This document shows, piece by piece, positions 45,694 through 57,168 of a stretch of DNA of 64,000 nucleotides; position 1 is the first letter of the stretch, and each line of letters opens with the position of its first letter. The notes beneath the pieces were generated by a model. It worked only from the letters and a program-made list of their open reading frames with translations, was not told where the DNA came from and did not search any database. Origin of the DNA: Gordonia polyisoprenivorans NBRC 16320 = JCM 10675 (GTDB lineage Bacteria; Actinomycetota; Actinomycetes; Mycobacteriales; Mycobacteriaceae); contig NZ_BAEI01000056.1 of assembly GCF_000241325.1 (NCBI RefSeq), positions 78,105 through 142,104 of the forward strand, given 5' to 3'. The position numbers were made by a program, and so were the translations under genes.

Positions 45694-46703
45694 CGCAGGG
45701 CCCTGCCGGTCAGATCCAGGAACACGTCTTCGAGACTGCGTGTCTCCACCCTCAAATCGGTCGCCAGTACGTTGATCTTCGCGCACCACGCGGTCACCGT
45801 CGCCAACACCTGCGGGGTCATCGACCCGACCACCAGATAGCTGCCGGGCGCGGTCTCCGAACACACGTAACCCTCGGGTAACGCCAGCGTCAGCAACGTC
45901 AGGTCGAGTCCGCGCGGAGCGCTGAACCGCAGCTCGTTCTCGGCGCCGCGGCTGGTGAGATCGGCGGGTGTACCGGCTGCGACGACACGACCGCTGTCGA
46001 TGATGACGACGTGATCGGCGAGGTGCTCGGCCTCGTCCATCAGGTGGGTGGTCAGCAGCACCGACACCCCGTCGCCGCGCAGGCGGTCGATGATCTCCCA
46101 CACGACCAGTCGGGCGTGCGCGTCGAGCCCTGCGGTGGGCTCGTCGAGGAACACCAGTTCGGGGCGCCCGACGATGGCGCACGCCAACGACAAGCGCTGC
46201 TGCTGGCCACCGGACAGACGGCGAAACGGTGTGCGGGCGGCATCACGCAAACCCAGAGCGTCGAGCAGCCAGTCCGGATCAATCGGGTCGGCGCAGTACG
46301 ACGCGCACAGTCGCAGCATCTCTTCGGCACGCGCGCCGGGGTAGGCGCCGCCGCCCTGCAGCATCACGCCGACGCGTCGACGTAGCGCGTCGTTGTCGTG
46401 CCGGGGATCGAGGCCGAGGACGGTGACCGTTCCTGCATCGGGGGTCAGGAAGCCCTCACAGATCTCGACCGTGGTGGTCTTGCCCGCGCCGTTGGGGCCG
46501 AGGAGGGCGAGGATCGACCCTGCGGGGAGTTCGAGATCGAGGCCGTCGACGGCGATCCGGTCGCCGAAGCGCTTGACCAGTCCGCACACCTGAAGGGCGG
46601 GGGCGTCGACGCCGACAACGGTCCGCGCTTCGGGGGACGGGCCGTCGAGGTGACGATCCGTCATCGGATCGTCGCTCGACGGCGAGGAGGTCGCGCTGCG
46701 CAC
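45690..46703 (-). CDS. ABC transporter ATP-binding protein
   Basis: A 337-aa ATPase of a DrrA-like exporter. Walker A GPNGAGKTT (residues 69-77), signature LSGGQQQRLSLACAIVG, Walker B LVFLDEPTAGLD and the switch His in LTTHLMDEAEHL are all intact. The C-terminal 90 residues are the extra domain common in DrrA-type ATPases (SRGAENELRFSAPRGLDLTLL...SLEDVFLDLTGRALR). I use GTG 46703 because TAGTCT precedes it by 7 nt; ATG 46664 would be the conventional choice. Partner of the overlapping permease. Confidence 0.92.
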   Translation of the reverse strand: MRSATSSPSSDDPMTDRHLDGPSPEARTVVGVDAPALQVCGLVKRFGDRIAVDGLDLELPAGSILALLGPNGAGKTTTVEICEGFLTPDAGTVTVLGLDPRHDNDALRRRVGVMLQGGGAYPGARAEEMLRLCASYCADPIDPDWLLDALGLRDAARTPFRRLSGGQQQRLSLACAIVGRPELVFLDEPTAGLDAHARLVVWEIIDRLRGDGVSVLLTTHLMDEAEHLADHVVIIDSGRVVAAGTPADLTSRGAENELRFSAPRGLDLTLLTLALPEGYVCSETAPGSYLVVGSMTPQVLATVTAWCAKINVLATDLRVETRSLEDVFLDLTGRALR

Positions 46704-46710
46704 ACTGGTC

Positions 46711-46716
46711 AGACTA
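46711..46716 (-). promoter_or_regulatory. -10 element of the leaderless ABC exporter transcript
   Basis: On the minus strand TAGTCT is followed by 7 nt and GTG 46703. Confidence 0.55.
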
Positions 46717-46782
46717 TGCCTTCGTGCGCACAGGTAAAAAACCGTCGACCGCGTGCGCTCGCGTCCGCGTGAACACCGTCGA

Positions 46783-48597
46783 TCACGCCGCGGTGTCGGT
46801 GTGTTCGGGGGTCGGGCGCTTCGACCAGCGCCGTCGCGGACGCCACCGAGGCCAGTCCTCGAAGAACAGTGCCGTCATCACCGCGACCATGATCACACCG
46901 GCCAGCAGCCCCTGGGCGAGGACCACGCCGCTGGTGTTGGAGCTGGTGGGCATGACGACGATCGCGATGATGGCCGAGACGGTGATGGTCGCGATACGGA
47001 ACCACGGCCGGGTCGCCCAGGCCGCGAGCGGGATGACCGCCCAGAGCAAATACCAGGCCTGGACGAAGGGGAAGAAGACGACGACCGTCGCCATCGACAC
47101 ACCCAACGCTCCCAGCGGGTGCAGGCGCCCGGCCAACGTCGCGAGCATCCAGCGGACCACGAAGACCGCGGCGATGACCTGGCCCAGCGGCCGGACGACG
47201 TCGAGGATCGCCTGGGTTTGGTCGCCGAGACCGAGGAAGACCCCGACCCGCCCGGCAGACACCGACAGCAACGTCGGCATCGACATCCACGAGCGGACGA
47301 CAGCGCCGGTCGACAGTGTCGAGGTCCAGCCGAAGCCGAGGCCGGTGCCCACGCAGATGACCACCATCACGACCGCGAGCACGGCACCGAGCAGGCCCGC
47401 GGAGGCGGCCAACGCCCACACCGTGGCGCGTGACCTCGCCCACCACTGGCGAATCGGTGCCCCACGCAACGCGGGCAGGCATGCACCCCACCGTTGGGCC
47501 AATGCGATCCCCACGAACCCGAGCGCGAGGACGGAGGTGAACTTCACCAGTGAGCTGGTCGCGATCACTGCGGCTCCGGCGAGCAACAGCCACCCGGCAC
47601 CGGTCGGCCGCCACGATCCCGGCGTGCGGAGCCGCTGCGCACCGTAGATCGCGCGGAAGCACAACTCGATGCCGACCAGCATGAGCCCGAGCATGAGTGC
47701 CTCGTTGTGGATGCCACCCACCAGATGCAGGATGACCAGCGGGTTCATCGCCCCCAACCACAATGCGGCCACCGGCGAGACCCCGCACCGCCGCGCCAGC
47801 CGGGGCAGCGCCCACACGATCAACGCCAGCCCGACCAACGCCACCAGGCGGTGCAGGAAGATGGCCGCGGTGATGTTGTCGCCGGTCACCGCGGTGATGC
47901 CCTTGCCGATCCAGATGAAGAACGGACCGTACGGCGCAGGCGTGTCACGCCAGAGGTTGGGTACCGACCTGGTGAGGACGTTGCCCACACCGAGTCCGTG
48001 CAGCGGACTGACCGTGTAGGGGTCCATTCCGCGATAGGCGATCGCCGACTGCGCGAGATAGGAGTAGATGTCCTTGCTGAGCAGGGGCGGCGCGACGATG
48101 ATCGGCGCGATCCACAGCAGAAGGGTGCGATCGGCCTGCTGACGGGTCATCCGGCGCGCCGGACTGCGGCCGTGGAGGACCTCGACGCTGAAGCGTCCGA
48201 CCGCGAACCGCCCGATCAGCAGCCATGCGACGACGAGCATGATGGTCCCGCCGATCGACAGCGTCAGCGCGGTGCTCCACATCCGCGACGGCAGCGACAG
48301 CACACGCATACCGGCCACCGGGTTCTGGAGCACCGGGATCTGCCCGGTGCCCAACGACCCGACGAGCATCAGGATGGTGCCGGTCGCGCCGAACAATTTG
48401 ATGCGCAGCAGCCGGCGGTTCTCGGCGGCGTCGAGGGGACCGACCTCGTGCTCGGGGTCGTGCAGTTTGGCCACGGTGACGCCGTAGTAGCCGCGACGGT
48501 CGGGATCGCGCCGGGCCCGCCGCGCAGGTGCGCCCAACCCGACGTAGTCCAGGGTTCGGCGCAGTACCGAGGCCTCTGACGCGGGTGATTCCGACAC
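46783..48597 (-). CDS. mptB: Alpha-(1->6)-mannopyranosyltransferase, MptA/MptB family
   Basis: A 604-aa GT-C glycosyltransferase with some thirteen hydrophobic helices that uses polyprenyl-phosphate-mannose outside the membrane to extend the mannan core of lipomannan and lipoarabinomannan, envelope glycolipids of Mycobacteriales. Seen: FGATGTILMLVGSLGTGQIPVLQNPVAGMRVLSLPSRM and the first periplasmic loop SKDIYSYLAQSAIAYRGMDPY with the acidic catalytic-type residues. GTG 48597 (VSESPASEASVL) follows TACAGT by 6 nt; the longer frame reaches into the sufR promoter. Position beside sufR equals Rv1459c, supporting MptB over MptA. Confidence 0.9.
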   Translation of the reverse strand: MSESPASEASVLRRTLDYVGLGAPARRARRDPDRRGYYGVTVAKLHDPEHEVGPLDAAENRRLLRIKLFGATGTILMLVGSLGTGQIPVLQNPVAGMRVLSLPSRMWSTALTLSIGGTIMLVVAWLLIGRFAVGRFSVEVLHGRSPARRMTRQQADRTLLLWIAPIIVAPPLLSKDIYSYLAQSAIAYRGMDPYTVSPLHGLGVGNVLTRSVPNLWRDTPAPYGPFFIWIGKGITAVTGDNITAAIFLHRLVALVGLALIVWALPRLARRCGVSPVAALWLGAMNPLVILHLVGGIHNEALMLGLMLVGIELCFRAIYGAQRLRTPGSWRPTGAGWLLLAGAAVIATSSLVKFTSVLALGFVGIALAQRWGACLPALRGAPIRQWWARSRATVWALAASAGLLGAVLAVVMVVICVGTGLGFGWTSTLSTGAVVRSWMSMPTLLSVSAGRVGVFLGLGDQTQAILDVVRPLGQVIAAVFVVRWMLATLAGRLHPLGALGVSMATVVVFFPFVQAWYLLWAVIPLAAWATRPWFRIATITVSAIIAIVVMPTSSNTSGVVLAQGLLAGVIMVAVMTALFFEDWPRWRPRRRWSKRPTPEHTDTAA

Positions 48598-48603
48598 ACG
48601 ACG

Positions 48604-48609
48604 ACTGTA
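48604..48609 (-). promoter_or_regulatory. -10 element of a leaderless mptB transcript
   Basis: On the minus strand TACAGT is followed by 6 nt and GTG 48597. Confidence 0.5.
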
Positions 48610-48735
48610 GTGGGTGACCGCACCGCCGCCGACGAGGTGGCGGCCGTGATCTCGTCGGGTACGGCGGATGGGGGCAGGGCTACAGGGGGGCAGGGCTAAG
48701 GGCACCCTTGCTGGCACGAGGGAATCAATTACGTC

Positions 48736-48750
48736 ACACTCGTGTTGTGA
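48736..48750. promoter_or_regulatory. SufR operator ACACT-N5-TGTGA
   Basis: ACACTCGTGTTGTGA contains the inverted repeat TCACA...TGTGA (48734-48738 and 48746-48750). It matches the ACACT-N5-TGTGA palindrome that I recall being described for M. tuberculosis SufR, and lies 5 bp before the likely sufR ATG, so it should serve autorepression of the suf operon. Confidence 0.8.
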
Positions 48751-48755
48751 AAACC

Positions 48756-49589
48756 ATGCGCGGTGATGTTGTGCGGGGCGAAACCGTGCCCGACGCCGCC
48801 CATCATGGTGTCCACGCCGATGGGCAGACGCGGGCTGCGGTCATCTCCCTGCTCGTGGAGGACGGGCCGTTGACGGCAGGGGAGATCGCCGACCGGCTCG
48901 GGATCAGCGCTGCCGGAATCCGTCGTCATCTCGACGCGCTCACCGCGGCGGGCGATGTCGAGGAAGCATCCCCGGCGTTCGGCCAGCGAGGCGGTCGAGG
49001 ACGTCCGGCGAAGTGGTTCCAGCTGACCGCGGTCGGCCGGGGCAAGCTCCGCCACGCCTACGACGATCTCGCCGGCGCGGCGATGCGCAAGCTGCGTGAC
49101 CTCGGCGGTTCCGATGCAGTCGCGGACTTCGCCCGCGAACGGGTGGAACGCATCGTCGAGGGCATCGATCCCGCGACCGATCCGTCCACGGTTGCCGGGA
49201 CCGTCACCGAGATCGCCGAGGCGCTGACCAGTGCCGGATACTCGGCGAACACCCGGCAGGTCGGCGCAGGCATGCAGATCTGTCAGCACCACTGCCCGGT
49301 GGCGCATGTGGCCACCGAGTTCCCCGAGTTGTGCGAAGCGGAGACCGCGGTATTCACTGAGCTGCTCGGCACGCACGTGCAGCGACTGGCGACCATCGCC
49401 AACGGTGACTGCGCGTGCACCACCCACGTTCCGCTCCCGCATCCCGATCCACCCCCGGATGCCACCGCACGGTCGGATCCCGAAGAGCGTCAGCCGGATC
49501 CCGAAGAACATCAGCACAGCACGACCCCGACGAGTGATGCACAGCCCGCATCCGCTCGACACCCCCAGAGTCGAAAGGCTTCGCGATGA
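48756..49589 (+). CDS. sufR: Fe-S-responsive transcriptional repressor SufR
   Basis: A 277-aa winged-helix repressor of the suf operon. The HTH is [30 protein letters not shown] (about 40-70) with a wing [15 protein letters not shown]. The cluster-binding half has C176, C180 (CQHHC), C193 and the CAC pair at 219-221, matching the cysteine pattern that holds a 4Fe-4S cluster in homologues. The C-terminal 45 residues are a Pro/Asp/His-rich tail. I choose ATG 48756; in-frame upstream starts (GTG 48747, ATG 48708) lie in or before the operator. It overlaps sufB by 4 nt (ATGA). Confidence 0.93.
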   Translation: MRGDVVRGETVPDAAHHGVHADGQTRAAVISLLVEDGPLTAGEIADRLGISAAGIRRHLDALTAAGDVEEASPAFGQRGGRGRPAKWFQLTAVGRGKLRHAYDDLAGAAMRKLRDLGGSDAVADFARERVERIVEGIDPATDPSTVAGTVTEIAEALTSAGYSANTRQVGAGMQICQHHCPVAHVATEFPELCEAETAVFTELLGTHVQRLATIANGDCACTTHVPLPHPDPPPDATARSDPEERQPDPEEHQHSTTPTSDAQPASARHPQSRKASR

Positions 49590-51058
49590 CAGTCACCGAT
49601 CCCACGGTCACCACCGCCGGCGAGTCCACCCCGGTCGGCAAGGCGGCGCCGCTCACGCAGGAAGAGACCATCGCGTCGTTGGGCACGTACGGCTACGGCT
49701 GGGCCGACTCCGACGTCGCGGGCGCCAGCGCCCAGCGCGGCCTGTCCCCGGCGGTCGTCGCCGACATCTCGGGCAAGAAGTCCGAGCCGCAGTGGATGCT
49801 CGATCAGCGTCTCAAGGCGCTCAAGATCTTCGATCGCAAGCCGATGCCGCACTGGGGTGCCGAACTCGACGGCATCGACTTCGACAACATCAAGTACTTC
49901 GTGCGTTCGACCGAGAAGCAGGCCACCTCGTGGGAGGAACTGCCCGAGGACATCAAGAACACCTACGACAAGCTCGGTATCCCCGAGGCGGAGAAGCAGC
50001 GGCTCGTCGCCGGTGTGGCCGCGCAGTACGAGTCCGAGGTGGTCTATCACCAGATCCGCGAGGATCTCGAGGCGCAGGGCGTCATCTTCCTCGACACCGA
50101 CACCGGTCTCAAGGAGCATCCGGAGATCTTCCAGGAGTACTTCGGATCGGTCATCCCGGCGGGTGACAACAAGTTCTCTGCGCTGAACACCGCGGTGTGG
50201 TCGGGCGGCTCGTTCATCTATGTCCCGCCGGGCGTGCACGTCGACATCCCGCTGCAGGCCTACTTCCGGATCAACACCGAGAACATGGGCCAGTTCGAGC
50301 GGACGTTGATCATCGTCGACGAGGGTGCGTACGTGCACTACGTCGAGGGGTGCACCGCACCGATCTACAAGACCGACTCGCTGCACTCCGCGGTCGTCGA
50401 GATCATCGTCAAGAAGGGTGGTCGCTGCCGCTACACGACCATCCAGAACTGGTCGAACAACGTCTACAACCTGGTCACCAAGCGCGCCAAGGCCGAGGCC
50501 GGCGCCACCATGGAGTGGATCGACGGCAACATCGGGTCCAAGGTGACGATGAAGTACCCGGCCGTGTGGCTCACCGGTGAGCACGCCAAGGGTGAGGTGC
50601 TCTCGGTCGCGTTCGCCGGCGAGGGACAGCATCAGGACACCGGCTCCAAGATGGTGCATCTTGCGCCCAACACCTCGAGCAACATCGTCTCCAAGTCGGT
50701 CGCGCGGGGCGGTGGCCGCGCCTCCTACCGTGGTCTGATCAAGATCAACAACGGCGCGCACGGCAGCCGGTCGACGGTGAAATGCGATGCGTTGCTTGTC
50801 GATACCATTTCGCGCAGCGACACCTATCCGTATGTCGACATCCGCGAGGACGACGTCACCATGGGCCACGAGGCCACCGTGTCGAAGGTCAGCGACGATC
50901 AGCTGTTCTACCTGATGAGTCGCGGACTGACCGAGGACGAGGCGATGGCGATGGTGGTCCGGGGCTTTGTCGAGCCGATCGCCAAGGAACTCCCGATGGA
51001 GTACGCGCTCGAACTGAACCGTCTCATCGAACTCCAGATGGAAGGAGCCGTCGGCTGA
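49586..51058 (+). CDS. sufB: SUF Fe-S scaffold subunit SufB
   Basis: Scaffold on which the nascent Fe-S cluster is built, in the SufBC2D complex. The 490-aa protein has [21 protein letters not shown], the beta-helix core and the conserved C-terminal block [40 protein letters not shown]. Unlike M. tuberculosis SufB it has no intein: the beta-helix runs without interruption. Translationally coupled to sufR (ATGA) and to sufD (TGATG). Confidence 0.97.
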   Translation: MTVTDPTVTTAGESTPVGKAAPLTQEETIASLGTYGYGWADSDVAGASAQRGLSPAVVADISGKKSEPQWMLDQRLKALKIFDRKPMPHWGAELDGIDFDNIKYFVRSTEKQATSWEELPEDIKNTYDKLGIPEAEKQRLVAGVAAQYESEVVYHQIREDLEAQGVIFLDTDTGLKEHPEIFQEYFGSVIPAGDNKFSALNTAVWSGGSFIYVPPGVHVDIPLQAYFRINTENMGQFERTLIIVDEGAYVHYVEGCTAPIYKTDSLHSAVVEIIVKKGGRCRYTTIQNWSNNVYNLVTKRAKAEAGATMEWIDGNIGSKVTMKYPAVWLTGEHAKGEVLSVAFAGEGQHQDTGSKMVHLAPNTSSNIVSKSVARGGGRASYRGLIKINNGAHGSRSTVKCDALLVDTISRSDTYPYVDIREDDVTMGHEATVSKVSDDQLFYLMSRGLTEDEAMAMVVRGFVEPIAKELPMEYALELNRLIELQMEGAVG

Positions 51059-52230
51059 TGGCCGATCCGACATTGCCGGTGGTTTCCGCCGGACCGGTCA
51101 ACAAAGGCGAGCAGTTCACGTCGTTCGACGTCAACGCCTTCGAGGTACCCAGCCCGCGCGAGGAGGCGTGGCGGTTCACCCCGTTCCGTCGCCTCCGCGG
51201 TCTGCATGACGGCACCGCCGAGCGCACCGCGGAGGCGACCGTGACGGTCGGCGGCGCGGGCGACGGGGTCACCGTCGACACCGTCGGGCGCGACGACGAA
51301 CGTCTCGGCCAGGGCGGCGTACCGTTCGATCGCATTGCCGCGCAAGCGTATTCGTCATTCACCCAGGCGACCGTGGTGACGGTCGGGCGAGAGGTCGAGC
51401 TCGGCGAGCCGGTCACCATCGAGGTCACCGGACCCGGCGAGGGCCAGACGGCGTTCGGGCACCTGCAGATTCGGCTCGAACCGTTCGCGCGTGCCGTCGT
51501 CGTCCTCGATCAGAAGGGTGGCGGAACGTATGCGGAGAACGTCGAGTTCGTCGTCGGCGACTCCGCCGCACTGACCGTCGTCAACGTCCACGACTGGGCC
51601 GACGACGCCGTGCACGTGGCCGCCCACCACCTGCGGGTGGGACGGGACGCCACGGTTCGTCATTTCGCGATCAGCCTGGGCGGCAACCTCGTTCGTCTGT
51701 CCCCGGTGGTGCACTACGACGCACCCGGCGGTGACGTCGAATTGTGGGGTCTGTACTTCGCCGACGCCGGCCAGCACCTCGAACAGCGCCTGCTCGTCGA
51801 TCACAGCCAGCCCAATTGCCGCTCCAATGTCGTGTACAAGGGTGCGCTGCAAGGCGATGCGACCGATCGTGCGCGCGAGGCGCACACCGTGTGGATCGGC
51901 GACGTGCTGATTCGCCCCGAGGCCGAGGGCACCGACACCTTCGAGCTCAACCGCAACCTGGTGCTCACCGACGGCGCACGCGCCGACTCGGTACCGAACC
52001 TGGAGATCGAGACCGGCGAGATCGTCGGCGCCGGACACGCCAGTGCCACCGGTCGATTCGACGACGAGCAACTGTTCTATCTGCAGGCCAGAGGTATCCC
52101 CGAGGATCAGGCCCGACGGCTGGTCATCCGCGGATTCTTCGGCGAGATCATCGCCAAGATCGCGGTTCCCGAGCTCCGCGAACGACTCGAGGCGGCGGTC
52201 GAGGCCGAACTCGAGATCGCCGGCGCCTGA
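51058..52230 (+). CDS. sufD: SUF complex subunit SufD
   Basis: Paralogue and partner of SufB in the SufBC2D scaffold, needed for iron acquisition. The 390-aa protein has SPREEAWRFTPFRRLRGL at the N-terminus, the right-handed beta-helix centre and the C-terminal GAGHASATGRFDDEQLFYLQARGIPEDQARRLVIRGFF, equivalent to the SufB tail. ATG 51058 overlaps the sufB stop; the open frame further upstream is shadow of sufB. Confidence 0.95.
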   Translation: MADPTLPVVSAGPVNKGEQFTSFDVNAFEVPSPREEAWRFTPFRRLRGLHDGTAERTAEATVTVGGAGDGVTVDTVGRDDERLGQGGVPFDRIAAQAYSSFTQATVVTVGREVELGEPVTIEVTGPGEGQTAFGHLQIRLEPFARAVVVLDQKGGGTYAENVEFVVGDSAALTVVNVHDWADDAVHVAAHHLRVGRDATVRHFAISLGGNLVRLSPVVHYDAPGGDVELWGLYFADAGQHLEQRLLVDHSQPNCRSNVVYKGALQGDATDRAREAHTVWIGDVLIRPEAEGTDTFELNRNLVLTDGARADSVPNLEIETGEIVGAGHASATGRFDDEQLFYLQARGIPEDQARRLVIRGFFGEIIAKIAVPELRERLEAAVEAELEIAGA

Positions 52231-52302
52231 CCCGCCGACGTAAAAACCTCGCACCGGACATCAGCCCACACGCACCCACAGACACCCATCAAGGAATCAA
52301 TC

Positions 52303-54420
<2,118 letters not shown>

Positions 54421-54421
<1 letters not shown>

Positions 54422-54903
54422 TGCGGATGGAGCAGATGTATCAGGACGTGATCCTCGATCACTACAAACATCCGCACGGCCGTGGTCTGCGCGAGCCGTT
54501 CGGCGCCGAGGTCGCCCACGTCAATCCGACCTGCGGGGACGAGGTGACCCTGCGGGTCGCCCTGAGCGACGACGGCACCACCGTCGCCGACGTCTCCTAC
54601 GACGGACAGGGCTGTTCGATCTCCCAGGCCTCGACGTCGGTGCTCTACGACCAGATCGTCGGGTTGCCGGTCGAACAGGCGCTGGCGACCGTCGACTCGT
54701 TCAACACGATGATGACCTCGCGCGGCAAGGATGACGGCGACGAAGACGTCATCGGCGACGGCATCGCCTTCGCCGGCGTGAGCAAGTATCCGGCCCGGGT
54801 CAAGTGCGCCCTCCTGGGATGGCTGGCGTTCAAGGACGCGTTGGCACGATCGGTCGAGGCACTCGAATCGCAACCAGCATCGCAAGGAGCGGAGACAGCA
54901 TGA
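54421..54903 (+). CDS. sufU: Zinc-dependent sulfurtransferase SufU
   Basis: A 160-aa IscU-like protein of the SufU type that accepts persulfide sulfur from SufS and passes it to SufBCD. The three zinc/sulfur cysteines are present: C38 in NPTCGDEVTL, C65 in GQGCSISQAS and C129 in RVKCALLGW, with the SufU-specific insertion between the second and third. ATG 54421 overlaps the sufS stop (TGATG); the gene overlaps sufT by 4 nt. The long open frame upstream is shadow of sufS. Confidence 0.95.
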
Positions 54904-55289
54904 GCATCAATCCCGACGCGGGCGACGTCGACACCACAGCCGGTGACCCGGCGCCGACCGGCCCGAGTACGTCGCTGCCGCAATTCGACGACGTCGAAGA
55001 GGCCATGCGCGATGTCGTCGACCCCGAACTGGGCATCAACGTCGTCGATCTCGGACTCGTCTACGGCATCGAGATCACCGACGACGCCGTCGCGAAACTC
55101 GACATGACGCTGACGTCGGCGGCGTGCCCGCTCACCGATGTGATCGAGGATCAGACCCGCGGGGCGCTGGTCAACAGCGGACTGTGCACCGAGGTCGAGA
55201 TCAACTGGGTCTGGCTGCCGCCGTGGGGCCCGGACAAGATCACCGACGACGGCCGCGAGCAACTGCGCGCCCTCGGGTTCACCGTCTAG
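54900..55289 (+). CDS. sufT: SufT/MIP18-family Fe-S assembly factor
   Basis: A 129-aa DUF59 protein: VEEAMRDVVDPELGINVVDLGLVYGIEI, then the conserved TSAACPLTDVIEDQ with the functional cysteine and VEINWVWLPPWGPDKIT. These proteins help mature Fe-S proteins. The first 28 residues are a Pro/Thr/Asp tail. Last gene of the suf operon, coupled to sufU (ATGA). Confidence 0.92.
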   Translation: MSINPDAGDVDTTAGDPAPTGPSTSLPQFDDVEEAMRDVVDPELGINVVDLGLVYGIEITDDAVAKLDMTLTSAACPLTDVIEDQTRGALVNSGLCTEVEINWVWLPPWGPDKITDDGREQLRALGFTV

Positions 55290-55295
55290 CGGCCG

Positions 55296-55763
55296 GTGAC
55301 CGGACCGGACGGCGGTGAGCCCGCATCCACCGGACCCGAGGGACACTTCCGACGGGTACGGCGGTGGCGTCCGCAACGTCACGAGTCACGGGTCGAGAAG
55401 ATGATCCGCGAGGCGACCGAGCGCGGCGAGTTCGACAATCTGCCCGGAATGGGTAAGCCGCTCAACCTGTCCGGACTCGATGACCCCGATTGGTGGGCCA
55501 AGCAGAAGATCCGCGACGAAGACCTCGACTCGACCGCACTGTTGCCACCCACCCTGCAGCTGCGCAAGGAGCGCGACACCTTCCCGGAGTCGTTGCGCGG
55601 CATCGCCGACGAAGGCGTGGTCCGGACGATCCTGACAGACTTCAACACCCGGGTGAAGCAGGACCGGTTGCGTCCGAGCGTGGGCCCGGCCTCACATCTG
55701 GTGTGCCGCACCGTCGACGTCGAGGAGATGATTGACCGCTGGCGGTTGTTGCGACACAGTTGA
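55296..55763 (+). CDS. DUF1992 (DnaJ-homologue subfamily C28-like) protein
   Basis: A 155-aa protein with the DUF1992 pattern VEKMIREATERGEFDNLPGMGKPLNLSGLDDPDWWAKQKIRDEDL followed by a helical tail. The family occurs in bacteria and eukaryotes; its function is unknown. GTG 55296 begins 6 bp after the sufT stop, so it is probably read through from the suf operon. The end of this gene precedes the hen1 -10 by 27 bp. Confidence 0.85.
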   Translation: MTGPDGGEPASTGPEGHFRRVRRWRPQRHESRVEKMIREATERGEFDNLPGMGKPLNLSGLDDPDWWAKQKIRDEDLDSTALLPPTLQLRKERDTFPESLRGIADEGVVRTILTDFNTRVKQDRLRPSVGPASHLVCRTVDVEEMIDRWRLLRHS

Positions 55764-55790
55764 CCGGCCAAAACCGTTTGCCCCCACCGA

Positions 55791-55796
55791 TAGTGT
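55791..55796 (+). promoter_or_regulatory. -10 element of a leaderless hen1-pnkp transcript
   Basis: TAGTGT followed by 7 nt and GTG 55804. Confidence 0.6.
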
Positions 55797-55803
55797 GGTC
55801 GGC

Positions 55804-57168
55804 GTGTTGATGACCCTGGAAGTACGTGGCGGACCGGACGGCCCGGCGACCGACGTCGGGTACCTGCTGCACAAGCATCCCGATCGGGTACAGCGGTTCC
55901 CGACCAGCCAGGGCGTGGCCACCGTCTTCTACCCGATCGCCGACGACGACCGGTGCCGGGTCGCGATGCATGTCGACGGCATCGGCATCCGTCCGACGCG
56001 CGATTCCGGGACATCGCGATACGTCACCGCCGTCCCGTACGAAGCGTCCACCCGCATGGTGGTCGCTCTGGGCAAGGTGTTCGGTGACGCACTGGCCGGA
56101 CGCTGCCACCAGCGGCCCGAGCTGGTCGACCGAACGTGGGACCTCACCGTGCGCGCCGCTGCGGTTCCGTGCCCCGGTGGCCCCGACAACGTGAGTGCCG
56201 AGGATCTCTTCGAGCCGCTCGGTTGGACCGTCGAGATGACACGCGAGGCGCTGGTGCCGGTGGAATGGGGGAATTCCGACCACGGGGTGCTCACCGTGCG
56301 CGGATCGTTTCGCGTCGTCGACGCCCTGCGGCATCTCGCCGTGCTCCTGCCGGTTCTCGCCCGCGACAAGCACTACTTCGTCGACGACGCCGAGATAGAG
56401 AAGTTGGTGCGGCTCGGTGACATGTGGCTGCCCGCTCACCCGCACGCCGCGGCCATCACCCGCGCCTATCTGAAGGATCTGCCAGGTTTGGCCGACCAGG
56501 CGATCACCATGGTGTCCGGATCGGGTGAGCCGACCCCCGACGTCAGCGAGCCGCGGAACCGGTTGTCGCACACAAGGGCCCAGGAGGTCATCGGACTGCT
56601 GTCGGCCTCCGGTGCGCGGTCTGTCCTCGATGTCGGGTGCGGTGAGGGGCGACTGTTGGCCGAACTGGCGGCGCAGACCCCGATTCCGAGGCTCGCCGGT
56701 GTCGACGTCTCGTCCGACGCACTGCACCGTGCGGCGCGACGGTTGGAACTCGTGCGGCAGGTCGAGCTCTGGCAGTCGTCGCTGATGTACGCCGATCCGC
56801 GCTGCTCCGGATATGACGCGGTGGTGCTGATGGAGGTCATCGAGCACATTGACCGAGGGCGGCTGCCGGTGGCGATGGCCTCGGTGTTCGACGACATGGC
56901 CCCGGCCACCGTCGTCGTGACCACGCCCAACCGCGAGTTCAATGCCCGTTACGGGTTGGCCGCCGGCGAACTGCGTCACCCCGATCACCGTTTCGAGTTC
57001 GACCGTACGGAGTTCGCCGACTGGTGCGCGGAGGTCTCGGCGGAGTTCGACTACACCCATGTCCGTGGCGGAATCGGTGACCGGGACGCCGAGGCGGGGT
57101 CGCCGACCCAGTACGCCGTGTTCACCCGCACCGATCCCGAGCGATCTGCGGAGGGAGTGACACCATGA
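55804..57168 (+). CDS. hen1: RNA 3'-terminal 2'-O-methyltransferase Hen1
   Basis: Methylates the 2'-OH at the 3' end of cleaved RNA before ligation by Pnkp, so that the repaired RNA resists re-cleavage. The 454-aa protein has the bacterial Hen1 N-terminal domain (about 1-240; HKHPDRVQRFPTSQGVATVFYP) and a C-terminal SAM methyltransferase: VLDVGCGEGRLLAELA, VLMEVIEHIDRGRL with the metal-binding Glu/Glu/His, and RHPDHRFEFDRTEF with another His. GTG 55804 follows TAGTGT by 7 nt. The next gene, pnkp, overlaps by 4 nt, the classical Pnkp/Hen1 pairing. Confidence 0.93.
   Translation: MLMTLEVRGGPDGPATDVGYLLHKHPDRVQRFPTSQGVATVFYPIADDDRCRVAMHVDGIGIRPTRDSGTSRYVTAVPYEASTRMVVALGKVFGDALAGRCHQRPELVDRTWDLTVRAAAVPCPGGPDNVSAEDLFEPLGWTVEMTREALVPVEWGNSDHGVLTVRGSFRVVDALRHLAVLLPVLARDKHYFVDDAEIEKLVRLGDMWLPAHPHAAAITRAYLKDLPGLADQAITMVSGSGEPTPDVSEPRNRLSHTRAQEVIGLLSASGARSVLDVGCGEGRLLAELAAQTPIPRLAGVDVSSDALHRAARRLELVRQVELWQSSLMYADPRCSGYDAVVLMEVIEHIDRGRLPVAMASVFDDMAPATVVVTTPNREFNARYGLAAGELRHPDHRFEFDRTEFADWCAEVSAEFDYTHVRGGIGDRDAEAGSPTQYAVFTRTDPERSAEGVTP

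Noticed and set aside
48696..48715. AAGGG-CA-CCCTT inverted repeat near the mptB/sufR junction as a regulator site
   Set aside because: Short and close to simple GC-rich repeats (GGGGGCAGGGCTA); the better-matching SufR operator lies 25 bp away.
49586..51058. SufB intein as in M. tuberculosis
   Set aside because: The 490-aa length and unbroken beta-helix leave no room for an intein.
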